64,000 nucleotides of DNA from Tetrapyrgos nigripes. Taxonomy: Eukaryota > Basidiomycota > Agaricomycetes > Agaricales > Campanellaceae. Shown here in pieces: positions 21,401 through 33,586 of the stretch. The notes beneath the pieces are model-generated. The model saw nothing but the letters and a program-made list of their open reading frames with translations. It was not told the origin of the DNA and made no database searches. How positions within the stretch are numbered: position 1 is the stretch's first letter; each line of letters opens with the position of its first letter. The stretch is from the NCBI GenBank assembly GCA_013368315.1, contig JAACJM010000129.1, positions 124,001 to 188,000 on the forward strand. The letters are read 5' to 3'. A program made the translations under genes and the position numbers.

Positions 21401-24400
21401 GTTAATTGCGACGATCCAAGCTGCGAGGAGAGTCAACGAAGGTTCTGCTCCTTCATCCATCGTGCGTGGGAATGGTTTCGCCGGTTATGGAGAAGACGTA
21501 GATGTAGGGAGTGTAGCCAAGTTTGCAGTCGAATTAGAGGGGAGACTTGGGATCTTGATTGAGGCGAAGGTGAGTACTGCCTAGGTATCTGTGTATCTTT
21601 TGCTGATTAGGATTGTATTTTGCAGGAAAAGAAGGGAACGGTTCCACCCATCCAGAGGCTATTGTTTTCGATTCTTTTCAGGGAGATCAGGTTATTGACA
21701 AGGTCGATGAAAGGGTATGTAGACTTTGTTTCTTGGTTACGTTCTCGTCGCTCATAGTCCTTCAGTACAAACTGGCTTCCGCGCTTCGTAGGGTGGTTCA
21801 TCCAATATCACCATTTAGATTCGAAAACAGATAGAGAAGAGAACGGGGAAGATGGCACTGATGACGATTTGAAGTCTGCTTTTGACGAAGAAATCCTTGA
21901 ATCTGCGTCGAAGTTGAGGGAGTTGTATCATGCGGCCAGAGAAGGGCCAGGGCCGGTCATAGTAGGGTGAGTATTGCTTAAAACTCAAGAACTCTTTTGA
22001 ATAAATCGCATTTTGCTAGACCCGAAGCACAATTCTCTTTTCTTCGAGTGGAAACGATGTGCAAACCACAGACAACGTAAAATCTCACCCGAACAGTGTC
22101 TCTGGTATCTTTGCGGAGCGCGCAGTATTACTGGATGCACTTGTCAAAGGTTTTCATGCTAGGATCCTGAAGCTCCTAGTAGCAATGTCTGTCTTGATTC
22201 CTGTGGACTCACACAGTCTCTTGGAGTGACGCTCTGGGAAAAGCATTTGGATCCGGATGACCTCGAGAAGGAACGGGCTGGCAAAGCGTTATCATCCGTG
22301 AGTTTATTCATTATTCGTATGCTTGAAGGGACTGAAACGACCCTCTTTGGACAGGTGTGTTTTCTATTCATGCAATGCGCAGAAAAGATACCGGAAGAAA
22401 TGGTTGCACTCATGAAAGCTGATTTATGCAGGTAAATGGTGTTCAATTACGAATTACGCTATCACTCAGTCACGCTCATGTCATTGCTCGCAAGTTCCGA
22501 CAGTAAGAAAAGACTGTCTGCCGTCGAGAAGATAACCACACTTATCAACTGGCGATTCCAAATCATGTCCCAAAATGTCGTTGCCGATAGAGCTCGTCGG
22601 CCTTTCAAAGTTGCGAGAGGACCTCTTCCTTTTGTAGCTACCGACATGGGGTCCGGGCACTTTGTTTTGGAAATTGATCCCAACGATTTTCAAGACAAAC
22701 TTCCTGCGGAACTCAGGAAAAAGCTCACAGAGATAGGTTGGGATGACACTGATTCGCCAGTAAATCATCAGCTGGAGTGGGTCAGGACACCGTTATCATT
22801 ACTTCCAGGGACGCAAATCGATAAACTCAATGCTCACACCACAACCCCGAGTGATATGCCCCCTTCACCAAATCTGAGCCCCATGGCATCCCCGTCCAGA
22901 GGTTCACCGCTCGAAGAAAAAGCGGAAGAGATGGCATTACTGAGACGGAATTCGAGTTCAGGCGGTCCGCTTAGCTGGATGAAACGTCGTGCCATCTGGG
23001 TTCCTTCCCTATCCCAAGTTTTCCCAATGGTGGCAGCGCTAGCGTTTGATCAGGATTTTGAGGTTTCCTGCTCCGCCAGAAGCATGATTATGGACTTGAT
23101 GCGCAATGATCCTGCCATGCTAACAAGGCCGGTTTGGGAACTCTTGACCGGGGACCGAACAGACTTGTCATTGGCCATGACATCATTGTATGCACTCATT
23201 CATGTGCGAAAGACTATTCCCCCTGCTATGGCACATACAATCTTCAACAGTCTTGCAGGATTTCTCAAATTCACGTCAAAGCAAACCGGTGAAGAGGCGT
23301 TGCAGAAGTTTGCTCGTATAGCTCCTGTAATGGCCACTGTTGTTTCTCAAGTCAGCGAGATGTCAGTAAGGGAGCTTAAGCGTGCAAAGGTCGACATGTT
23401 CTTCGTTCCTTCCGGCTCACTTTGGTTTCCTCCGTCCGCACCGATGGGTCCTATGTTTCCTCGTGGCCAAGGAAACCTCCAAAATCCTTTCGAAGTTATA
23501 CCAGACATTCCCGATAGACTCGTGTCTATCACCATGCTTCGGATAGCACAGAACAAATTGCTTCTCTCCATGCTCATGCGTAACCATGCCGAAGTCCAGG
23601 TCGTGCGCAAGAACATGGCGCGATTGGTTCTTCCTTCTCTGGATGCAGGTCCTGAAGCCCTCCCCATAGAGCTCAAAGATTTGGCTCCGAGAAAATCTCA
23701 AACCGAACCAGCCAGTGTCAGGGAAATGAAAGTCCGAAGTTTGTCGATCTTATTTGCCCGCAGTCACTTGTTGTTGGTTGCTCAGATCTTTCGATCCATA
23801 TCTCGACATCTCAATGACCGCAATGAGCTCGCGATTCTTGTGGATGGTATCAATCGCATACTCCTGGCTCATGGCAATGACATTGGTATCGTTGCTCAAT
23901 CCATGATTGGTATGCTTCCGGCTCATTACGTGTGTCCGTCTTGGCTTACCTTTCATCACAGCTTTAATGGTTGCCAGTACTCGATTTCGTCGTCTTTTCG
24001 CGTCTGGAGGTGGTTACACGCTCTTTATGCCTGTCGTATTCAAGATATACGCTGAAGCAGAAGCCCAACCTGGCATACGAGCCGCCATCGAATATGCCAT
24101 CGGTCGTTTCTTTGCTTACCATCAAGAAACATTCGTTTTCCAAAGTCTGGACTCGATATCTCATGCCCTTTTTTTACCCAACATTGACGCGGAGTGGATC
24201 GCCAGAAATGCATACAGTCTGTTTGCGTCATTGAGAGGAGTCTCTCCGACTGGATCTGATTCAGCAGGAATTCATGATGCCAACAAGGTGCAGGAACGCG
24301 AAGCTCTCATGCTGATAACAGCGGACGAGAAACCCCAGACTTTTCTCGCCTCTTTACATCGCGGCGGACCTGCAAAAGCTCGCGTTGACGTCATCCTTCC

Positions 24401-26510
24401 TCAGGAATACGAGACCAAGCGTTTGGCTATGGATGATTTCGTCCGCATGTTTCTGACTGTCATCGCTCACGACATAACCCTGTCTCGCGCCCAGCAATTC
24501 CTGAGGTTCCTGCGCTTTCTCATTCCTTCTCTCTACGAAGCTTCTCAGTCGACTCGCAATGTTCTGACAGAGGGCGTAGATGCACTTGGAATAATTCTGT
24601 CCAGAGGACAAACCAAGACTAAACCATCTGATGGGTCTGCATCTCGGGCTGATGAAGAGTCAGATATACAAAATTCATTGCACTCATTTCCCGAGAAGCA
24701 GTCTCTGGAAAAATCCAAATCTCCCAGTGATCCCTGGGTAATGCGTTATGACTACTTGTATGCGGTAGTCGCCCTCACGCAAGCAGGAGGAAAGCTTTCG
24801 GCCGATACCTCCCGTAACGTTTTGGAGCTCGTAAAGTCAATTCTTGTTGGGTCATCCGGAGATCCTGAAGGTCACATTGCGACTATACTAGCCAAGTTCA
24901 CTCGCGCATCACTCATACCCAAGGGTGGAAGGAGTCTCAAGGGCGTCAAGAACTATCTCCGAGATCTCTCATCCATCTTCGATGCCTTCACGGTGACTGT
25001 TGACTGGACGGGTGTTCTCGAGGTGGTTAAGGAGCTCGCCCAAAATCCAAATTACAACACTGATCCCGCTTTCTGCCAGCTGGTTACCAGTCAGATATGT
25101 GGAACCGGCCTGAACTCATGTGCATCTGTCAAGGATGATTTGCACAGGCTTTCGTATCGAAGTGGCTTAGTATCTCTCATGACGGAGACCGTATTTCTCC
25201 AAGGCGCAGACATTCTCGCCGAGTTGGAAAAGCAACCCCCTCAAAACGATTTCCTAGCATGGATCGTGTTACCCTTTGCATTGACTATGAAGACGATGTC
25301 GGAGACCGAGCGCGACAAGGTCAATGTAGATCCACGACATCGCACACTCCAAGCTCGTGCCTGGCTTCGACTGCTTTCGTATACCATATCGTGTTGTGGG
25401 AAGAGCCAGGTGTCTGGTGAGCCATCTAGGCCAACAGGCAGTTCCAAAACCGATGAAAAATCCACACAAATGTCCCCACTCCTTATGGCCCTTCAGGTGA
25501 TCAAGGTGATCATCATACGTGCAGAAAAGGATCTGACTAGCTGTCTTCCTGGTGTGTGGGAGCGACTGGGTGCGTTCTTAATGGACATCCTAGTCGATGG
25601 AACTGCAGAATTCGGTCTTCGAGCTCAAGAGCGTTCGCCTTCTGCATCACCTATTCCATCTCCTCGGGCTAGTGGGCAATTTGATCTTTCTACCCCTTCT
25701 ATGCCGAAGTTGTCATCGTCTCTCGTTGGTCGATCGTACCTACGTCCACGGGCTGTGGATTATTGTCTCTGGTCCCTTCTCGGCTTACTATGCACATACC
25801 GCAGTCCACTCTATCTACAGATACGTGCATTCATGCACGAAAAAGTCCGGATTCTAGACGAAGATCTTCGTTATCAGGAAAAGAATTTCGCTCTAGCCAG
25901 TCCTCGATCTCGTCGACCATCATCATCCATTTTCTCCAAACCTCGGATGTCGTACTCAGCCAACGTTTCACCCGAAGCATCTCCTCGACTTATTCCTCTT
26001 TCAAAGCCTCCCAGTCCCGATCCTTTTAGAACGTCTTTCCAGAGTCTCAATTCTTTACCACCAGTCTCACCGATGCAGATGGAACACCCTAGTTCTGAAA
26101 TGACAAACTCGAGTTCCGGTCCTCGTATTGTGCATCTTGGTCTTGTCTCCAACCAGAACCGACGTTCTGCATCCCCTAGTGCGACATCTATGCGTTCTAT
26201 GGCAAAGACAACGAAACTGAGGTCGATGGTCCTTATTCGAAAAACGTTTTTACGCGTCCGCCTTGTGCAACAATCTATGGGTTACTCTTCGAGATTGCTG
26301 CCAATACCGACAACTAGTATAGACAGAACTATGCAGATGGATCACATGGAAGAGGATGTACTGACTACTAAGAGGACTTTGACGAAATGGAAAGCGCTAC
26401 AGGAGATCATTATCGAGACGAGGGAATTGATGGCTGAGTTTGACGAATCCCTGCACGATTTGGATGATGACATGGTGATTGTGGATGCTAATCAGTCAGC
26501 CGTCCTCTAG
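18424..26510 (+). CDS. Very large UNC80-like protein, with several apparent frame breaks
   Basis: One long gene, about 2,500 codons. The N-terminal ~400 residues are Ser/Pro-rich (TPRRLFSFDNVKSG). The remainder is a helical-repeat scaffold with large open exons (22436-23936, 23970-26510) and conserved stretches such as AIFYKPLFLCAAATKE, FAERAVLLDALV, RRAIWVPSLSQVFPMV and STRFRRLFASGGGYTLFMP. I recognise the pattern as the fungal UNC80 C-terminal-domain type; in animals UNC80 regulates the NALCN cation channel, whose fungal relative is Cch1. Frame breaks are needed near 20885-20897 (one base missing), 21330-21360 (one extra, or a weak 43-nt intron GTTCCA..GCAG), 22205-22229 (one missing) and 23936-23970 (one extra or a ~30-nt intron). 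Family call moderately sure; one-gene reading fairly sure. Confidence 0.65.
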
Positions 26511-26619
26511 AGTCTAAACTTTGGGCCAGGCGTACATTTTCTTCGCGTTACCTACTTGATACATAGAGCAGTATTACACTCCGAAGCTAATCAGATATAC
26601 AACCAGTACATATATCAGA

Positions 26620-28113
26620 CTAAACATCCAGATCTACATCATCGAAAGTGTGGTCTTCATCCAACGCTGCCTCATACTCTTCCAGAGAACTGATGACCTT
26701 GGGCTTTTTGGAGTTGACTTCAACCTCTGTCAATGTCTCTTGAGTTGACTCGTATTTGACCACATCCTCAAGCGTTTGCTCTGTTTCAACTTCTATGTTC
26801 GATGATGTTTCCCTGAGACTGAGTATTTTATGGCAAAATACTGGAGATCTTTTCCCCCATCCTTCACCGGAAGGTCTGAAGTCGCAATAAAGAGACCAGG
26901 CTTTATCGTTGATCTCTTGAGGGGAAAAACTGTTCGCCAGAAGACGTAGTGCACCGATGATGTGTGGAGTAGTTTGACGGAAAGACCGAGAGATATATGA
27001 AAATGCGACACTGGGTTTGACTGGTGTACTGTCGCTGAGAGCTCTCCATTGACCAGTTTCTGCAAGATGTAACAAAGGGCTATGGAGAGGAGTTTCAATG
27101 ATTTTGCTTGCTGAAGCCCACAGAGTATGACCTACATGCTGTTCAGAGAGTTTACGGTCAGTTGGGTTCATTAATGGAACAGAGTCATGATACTCACCGT
27201 CTTCCCATCAGTACTACGTACGGTTGGGTTCCTCCTTTGATTGCGTCAAGATGCTTCAGCCTTTCTTCTGGCTTGTATATACCGATTGAGACCCCTTTCG
27301 ACATGGCGTTCATTTCCGTGTAGACTGAAGCTGGATTGCGCATGTTAATGAAGTTTCGTCAATAAATCAAGAAATGGATGTGCCTATACTGAGAGCTTCT
27401 TCGCGCTGGAAACCCATTCTCTGCGCGACTAATGTTGCCCAGGCTGTCATGAGTGGTGCGCGATTGATGATTGTAGACTTGCTTTGTAGCTCCTGAGGAT
27501 TCATGTGAGCTCAGAAAGCAGAAAGCATGGAGCAAGACGAGAATATACCTCTTCGTCTAATACTTCGTTAAACTCGAGACTTCCATAATCAGCTGCTTCA
27601 TCTGCTGGTCCGTCCGGAAGAAACTCATTCTTGTCCTCGGTACGTTTTCTTTTCGTAGGAGTCGTCTAGAAGAGAAGCAGATGTGATTGAGAGAAACCGG
27701 AAACATTTTGATAGCCAGACATACAATTGCTTCCACAGTTGTAGGTGTTCTAGGAGTAGAGGGACCGGCTGTAGATGACTCAGGTGAGGTTTCGGAAGCC
27801 AGTTTTTTTCTGACCGGAGCAACGGGGATATACCCAGCTTTCTTCAATGCTGAAAGGACCATCTTCCGATCGTCCTTATCATCTATACCGCATACTTTAA
27901 GCTTGAGATCAGTCAGAGTAGCGAGTTGGGACGTCGTGTTGTATTCCTTGTATCTGACGATCATTAGTATAACACTTTCCACTGCAAATGAAGAGAGCAG
28001 ACTTACATTTTACCGGTAATAGCCATTGCCTTTGGTACAGGAACTGCATTGTTCGAAAGCAGCTTTATGAATTTTGGGAGGGATAGTTTGACGTCGCTGA
28101 CAGAGGATGACAT
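26620..28113 (-). CDS. Conserved fungal protein of unknown function
   Basis: Start ATG at 28113-28111 (MSSSVSDVKLSLPKFIKLLS). The protein has a short N-terminal helical region (ITGKIYKEYNT), a Ser/Pro-rich linker with a basic KRKR motif, and a well-structured core (EEALSIASVYTEMNA, AFSYISRSFRQTTPHI, GALRLLANSFSPQEIN, AWSLYCDFRPSGEGWGKRS). The C-terminus is acidic (DEDHTFDDVDLDV). The core looks conserved, and I recall similar proteins across fungi, but I know no function for it. The basic motif and acidic tail suggest a nuclear protein. About 400 residues in several exons. It is divergent from the DUF262 gene, 275 bp between starts, so the two may share a promoter. Confidence 0.75.
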
Positions 28114-28388
28114 AGGTCGCGTGAGACGCGCTTTTTCCGGTCATTCCTCCTACAAGATCCAGTTGCAAGTTCAGTCTCTGTCAGGCAATTCTTGATCGAA
28201 TCTCCAAGCGAGATGGAGGTAAAATTGACAAAGTATGTTGGAAGACCTGCGTAGACTGGTCTACTTGCCTTGCGACAGGACAACGGAGCATAATCGGCGA
28301 ATAGGAAGTCTCGGTCTCGAGTGAATACACAAATTTGATTAACTTTCTTTAGTGTTCCCGCCGTTAGCCACTCCGCTGAAATCAACTC

Positions 28389-30201
28389 ATGTCAACAATC
28401 TTCAAGGAACTACCCAATAGGCTGCAGACGAAGGAGAATGGCCAAGAAGAGCAAACTTCGGAATTAACAGAATTGACTGGTTTGGACGAAGAATCAGAGG
28501 AAGACAACGATGGATTTTTGGAGTCTGTAGATGACATCCTACCTCAGCCGGTTGCCTACAGCTGCAACGCCAGGGAACTTCACCGTGATGCCCTCCTATA
28601 GTACAACAAGCTCGTTGACTGATTATTTTCAGATTCAATCCACCACGGAGCTATAGAACTCAATCCACCGTGGCAGAGAGGTGGGTGGCAGACTTGGGGA
28701 TGACGCTGATCTGACTATTTGATATTTAGAGGTTGTCTGGAGCCAAGCGAAGCAGTCACAATTAATCGACTCGTTGTTCAAGAATTTCTACATACCGCCA
28801 GTTGTATTTGCACAGCAAGTAGACGAAGATGGAGAAGAACTAAGAATCTGTGTCGATGGCAAACAGGTGATTTTTTTTTTTTGAAGGCTGCTCACTCGGC
28901 ACTCAGAGTGCAGTTCACTGACTTGTGTTGGTGTTATCAGCGTCTCACCTCGATTCTTCAGTTTCTGGATGGGCAGGTGAATCGCATCGTCCTGAAGCTA
29001 TTTTAATCATTGCTAACATGATTTTCCTGTCTGTTCTAGCTTCCTTGTTCGGGTTTATTCTTTGAACTTGGTTCTTCAGCTTGACTGACGATGGCCCTAT
29101 CAAGATAAAAGCGAATCCGGACAACAATGGTATTACACTCTACCTGAAAGTCACCCAGGAAAGAGCAAACGATATGAAGTTCCCAAAAAATGGAAAGACA
29201 TCTTCGAAGGGAAGCAGATCACATGTGGTAAATTCACCCACTGTATAATCATCTGTGAAAGGCTAGATACTGATCTATGCCCTTTTTCCCTCTCTGCCCA
29301 CAGTCGAATTTCGGGGGCTCAAAATTGGCCAGGAACGGGAAATCTTTCAACGTGTGCAGCTCGGAGTGCCGTTGACTATGGCTGGTATGCTTCCTCCATG
29401 GGACCGTCTTGTCAGCGTTTACTCACTGTATCTATCCACCAGAAAAATTGGCCGCGATTGCCTCTCCTGTCGCCCTGTACGTTCCTGTCCTCGAGAACCT
29501 TCACTTCTGCTCACTACTGGCTTGTAGATGGATCAGCGAACTCGACGAGAAACATATGAGCGACAAAGGCGGCTGCCTTGCAGACGTTATCGACATCGAA
29601 TTGAAGCGAGGCAAAAACTTCCAAAACATGGCTCAATTCGTGTTCTGTTGCCACGAAGTCGATAGCGAAGCCTTTCCTAGTGGCCGAAAGTTTGAAGAAT
29701 TCTTGAATCAGCAGGAGGAACTCAAACAGAACATGAAGAAGTCCATCGACGCAGCACTTCAACAGTTTGCTCGCATTGCATCTGATCCCAGGCTGAACTC
29801 TGCATTTACAGAGCTTAAAGCCCGCGTTGCACCTGTGGAGTTTGTGTTCATAGGTAACCCACCCGATTTCTGATATGTGGATACGGACAGCTGACTGATA
29901 TTATCTTCTAGCCGTTTTGCTCTTCCTCATGGATGAAGCCAGCGACAAAGAACAAGCGTATGCGGTGTATCATCTACGAGAAGCCATTCGGGACCGATTC
30001 CCTGATCTGAGAATGAGGAACGACGTTGTGGAGCTCATGTGGGCATATGTGAAGGCACTAGCACAAGAGCCAAACAATGATCTGTGCCGTGTTGCTGCGA
30101 AATCCAACAAAAGGAAGAGGAAGCCCTCCTCCAAACTACGGAAAGAGGATTCAGACACAGACTACAAACCAACTCGCTCAGCCAAAAAGTCTCGTACTTG
30201 A
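28389..30201 (+). CDS. DUF262 (ParB/Srx-like) domain nuclear protein
   Basis: The N-terminal domain is of the DUF262 type found in bacterial GmrS/GmrSD restriction proteins and ParB-like NTPases: IELNPPWQRE, VVWSQAKQSQLIDSLF, then ICVDGKQ|RLTSILQFLDG (the DGQQR motif, here DGKQR, split by an intron). ITCVEFRGLKIGQEREIF and VPLTMAEKLAAIASP follow, and a C-terminal helical part (FCCHEVDSEAFPSGRKFEEF) ends in basic clusters (NKRKRKPSS, SAKKSRT), which point to the nucleus. Starts at ATG 28389 with an acidic stretch. In 29034-29130 the frame between LDGQ and YQDKSESGQQWYY cannot be joined without a stop or a one-base change. Fungal copies have no known role. Confidence 0.72.
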
Positions 30202-30295
30202 TTTGCAGGAGCTTTTGCTATATGTATATACACTGGACCTAGTTTTGTACATAAGATACACACCTCAGAGAGCAATGTGATTCATCATTCAATGC

Positions 30296-31707
30296 TCATA
30301 TGGTCGTTCTAGCCGTGTACCATATCCCCTGACTGCCGGTCACAACTCGAGCATACTTCAGAAGCAACTTGTCCCTCTCTTTGGAATCAACAGCAATATC
30401 CGTAAGGAATGGAGCAATATCCTCGTCTTTCCATCGATTCCTAGTCAAAAATAAGTCATTGAACCTTGCAACAGGGTCCAGAGGTAGTTCTGAACGGGGA
30501 AAGTAGGTCAGAGACTCAGAATCCCCTGATCGAGCAGGAGAAACGAGGTAGTTTCCCTTTGATAGACAGCAGACAGTTAATTGCAATAGGCAAGCCAACA
30601 AGAGCGAAACTCACGGCTAGGAGTTTCAGATCGGCAGCAGACGAGAACTTGTCACCCACCATAGCCTGCCAAGCGGAGAGAAGATCCGGGGTGGGGATTG
30701 GATCTCGCTAGAGTCAACCATTTTTAGTAAATTTTGAAAATTTGAAAATTGAGCATTTTTCTTTTACTTTTGGCTTAGACGACCCACCTTGCGATTGCGG
30801 AGCAGACTCAAACCTGCTTCTCTGATCACATTGTCAACGTCCATTTTCCAGTGCCCGTCTTGGATGGAACCAAACCAGGACAAGATCTGCCTTGAAACGA
30901 CTCGTGGCACCTCGTGTTGGTCCGCTAGGCAGGTACAGAGTTCTTCTACAGGGGCCCTTTCATGTGGAAGCGAAAGCGAAACGAGGGAGGTAAGGATGAG
31001 TTCGATGATATGACTGAGGTAATTTGGTGCTATTCGACGGAGATCACCTGGGTCGGAGGGACCTTGAGAGGGTGTGGCACGGATGTAACATGTACTATAA
31101 CGTACCATTGATGTCGAGAATACGCCTATCTTTGATGCCACGCTCTAATTCAATTTCGCTGGCCTGAACGAGACGTTTTGCGTCCGCGTAAGTGAATTTC
31201 TAGCGAAATAGACGTGTTAAGAATGGGGAGATTCTGCGATTCGCGACTACGCACCGAATGATCTTCATCCTCATCATTCAGCTCCTCATCCTCTTCGTTG
31301 TAATCCTTTCCTCTCAAGAGCGACGCGAGTTTATGCAGCTTGGGGATGGTAGGGGTCACCTCAAGAATCTCGCTAATTTGATCCCGAATGACCACACTTT
31401 CAGCATCGAAATCCAACGCGTCTGAGGTATCAGGGGGTGCAGTCACAACTAGAACCGAGTTGGACAGAATGACAGATCGAAGGCTGTATGTCTTATCGTT
31501 TGTACAGAGGACCGCGTCTTCCCCCGGTTGACCTTTGATAGTTAGTCTGGGACAAATTGGCCAATAACTTCAGCAAGACGAGGCGAGGAAGTACCTGAGA
31601 GTGGAGCTGTCGTCGAGGAGTTTGCATATATCTGAAGGTAGCTCGAGTAATTTAAAGCAGCCTGCTTCGTTCAAGGACGACGGAGAAAATCGCAATGAGT
31701 TTTCCAT
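30296..31707 (-). CDS. DCC1: Sister chromatid cohesion protein DCC1
   Basis: Subunit of the alternative RFC clamp loader (Ctf18-Dcc1-Ctf8), which loads PCNA and helps set up sister-chromatid cohesion. The protein begins MENSLRFSPSSLNEAG followed by KLLELPSDICKLLDD. The core motif TIKGQPGEDAVLCTND then KTYSLRSVILSNSVLVV matches Dcc1 of yeast and man. The C-terminal winged-helix region contains VSRQILSWFG and ends KYARVVTGSQGIWYTARTTI. The start at 31707 is chosen because it is the first ATG in the frame; the frame stays open upstream without one, so an extra 5' exon is possible. About 400 residues in five or six exons. Confidence 0.85.
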
Positions 31708-32123
31708 CGGAATTCGGAATTCTTTCACGTCGGAAAAATTGGCACGCGCAAAAGTCACTGGATGACTTCCCGTAAGCTCAGAATTAATTGCGAGCTTGCA
31801 ATTTCCTCTCAGCGATCAGAAGGACTGATAACTCCGGCTAAGCGAGGTTTATTCCAGCAAAAAGCATCTAGGGAGGGGTCCGGACCCTCTCCTAAACCGT
31901 TCTAAAGCACAATTTTTGATGTCTTTTGAAATTTCCTCTGCTCGGCTATCAGTCCCTCCAGCATTATTTGCCAGAGCTCAGGGAATTAACCCTTACGGGA
32001 AGCCATCCAGTATCAAGGGTTAAATGGAGAATAGTATTACTTTATTTACTGCTGCTTACGATCTACTGATAAGTCCTTATTCAAAAGTCCACTACCCAAC
32101 GCCACCGCCACGTAAAAAAAAAA
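31708..32123. other. Intergenic stretch with two dyad sequences
   Basis: About 415 bp between the 5' end of DCC1 and the 3' end of glutamine synthetase. It holds a 12-bp perfect palindrome GGGTCCGGACCC at 31876-31887 and a 9-bp inverted repeat, TTAACCCTT at 31986-31994 with AAGGGTTAA at 32015-32023. No coding segment is convincing. Just before the glutamine synthetase stop there is a run of A (about 32114-32123). Confidence 0.5.
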
Positions 32124-33391
32124 CTAGGGTGTCAGACAAACGGTCTCGACAATGATACCAGTGACACGATATGGATCTGAAAACGAAGTTTAGCAATTGA
32201 CCGGCCGAGAACAGGCGAAAGACTACTGACCAATGTTCGATGCAGGGCGCCTATCTTCCATGTATCCGTAGCCTTGAGCCGCGACATGTCTTGGCACACG
32301 AATGGATGCACCACGGTTAGCGACCCCAGAGCTGAAACTTCCAATGTGTCCAGTTTCATGACGACCAGTCAACCTGAGTTCATTGTCCTCTCCGTAAACA
32401 GCGATGTGCTCGTTGTGTCTCTTGGCCAGTTTCTCAATCGCAGACTCGATGTGCTTCATACCTCCGGGTTCTCGCATGGCCTTGGTGCTGAAGTTGGTGT
32501 GGCAGCCTGCACCATTCCAGTCACCCTGGAGAGGCTTTGGGTGGAAGGAGACCTTGACACCCCATTGTTCTGCGATACGGACGAGGAGGTAACGAGCCAT
32601 CCAGAGGTGGTCGCCCATGGAGATACCCTCACAAGGACCGACCTGGAACTCCCACTGAGAGGGCATAACTTCAGCGTTAATACCACTGATGTTCACACCA
32701 GAGTAGAGGCAGGCACGGTAGTGAGCCTCGATAAGATCACGAGCAAAGACCTTGCCGGTTCCTGACATGGCCGTGAACCTCGGAGATAAGGAGGTGTAAT
32801 TGACAATAACATACCAGCACCGCAGTAGTATGGCCCCTGAGGTCCAGGGAAACCGCCCTTGGGCCAACCATAGGGAGTGCCATCGGCGTCGAAGAGAGTG
32901 TACTCCTGTTCGAGACCGAACCAAGGGATTTCGTCTTTGCACTGGTCCATAATTTTCTTGGCGTGGTGACGGAAGTTGGTTCTATTCGGAGTGCCGTCGT
33001 TGTTGTAGGTTTCGGCGAGAACGAGGATGTTGTCTCCACCACGGAAGGGGTCTTTAAAGATGGCAGCCGGACGAAGGTAGACATCGGAATCATGACCGGG
33101 AGCTTGATTAGTTGATGATCCGTCAAAGTCCCAGATTCGAAGCTGGCCAATGTCAGTGACCTTCTTGCTGACGGTCTGGAGCGAATATTAGAAAACATTG
33201 GATGGAGTTGCAGAGAGGTTATACCGTTGTTTTTGAACGAAGACCGCCGTCACCGTCAATCCAGACATCTAAGCGGGATGAGACTTGGGCATAGAGGGAG
33301 CGGCGAGGTACATACACTCAGCCTGGATCTTTTCGCCCTGAGGAAGAGCGAGGAAAGGTGCCAAAAGGTCGTTGTGATACTGGTTGGACAT
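32124..33391 (-). CDS. GLN1: Glutamine synthetase
   Basis: Type II cytosolic glutamine synthetase, which condenses glutamate and ammonia with ATP. Start ATG at 33391-33389 ([18 protein letters not shown]). Diagnostic stretches include [39 protein letters not shown], the ammonia/glutamate site [16 protein letters not shown], the nucleotide loop [18 protein letters not shown], and [10 protein letters not shown]. The end [17 protein letters not shown] follows from the last exon. About 355 residues, the usual length, in six exons. No frame breaks. Confidence 0.97.
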
Positions 33392-33586
33392 TTGGGGAAA
33401 AAGTGGAAGTGGTGGAGTGGATGAGGGATTTACTATCGTCAGAGGTTTTTGAAAGGTATTTATATGCATTAGACATAGCCAACACATGATCTATCGATCA
33501 ACCGTATTTGGCTTCAAATCCTGCAAAAATCGTTCCGCGGTATTAAATATTATTTTGACTTGATTCTCTTCTCACGGTTTGTCTTC

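Noticed and set aside
22021..22085. Apparent stop in the UNC80-like gene after the intron at 21968
   Set aside because: Using the acceptor CCGAAG instead of GCTAG gives an open frame (GTILFSSSGNDVQ) into the conserved FAERAVLLDALV, so no break is needed there.
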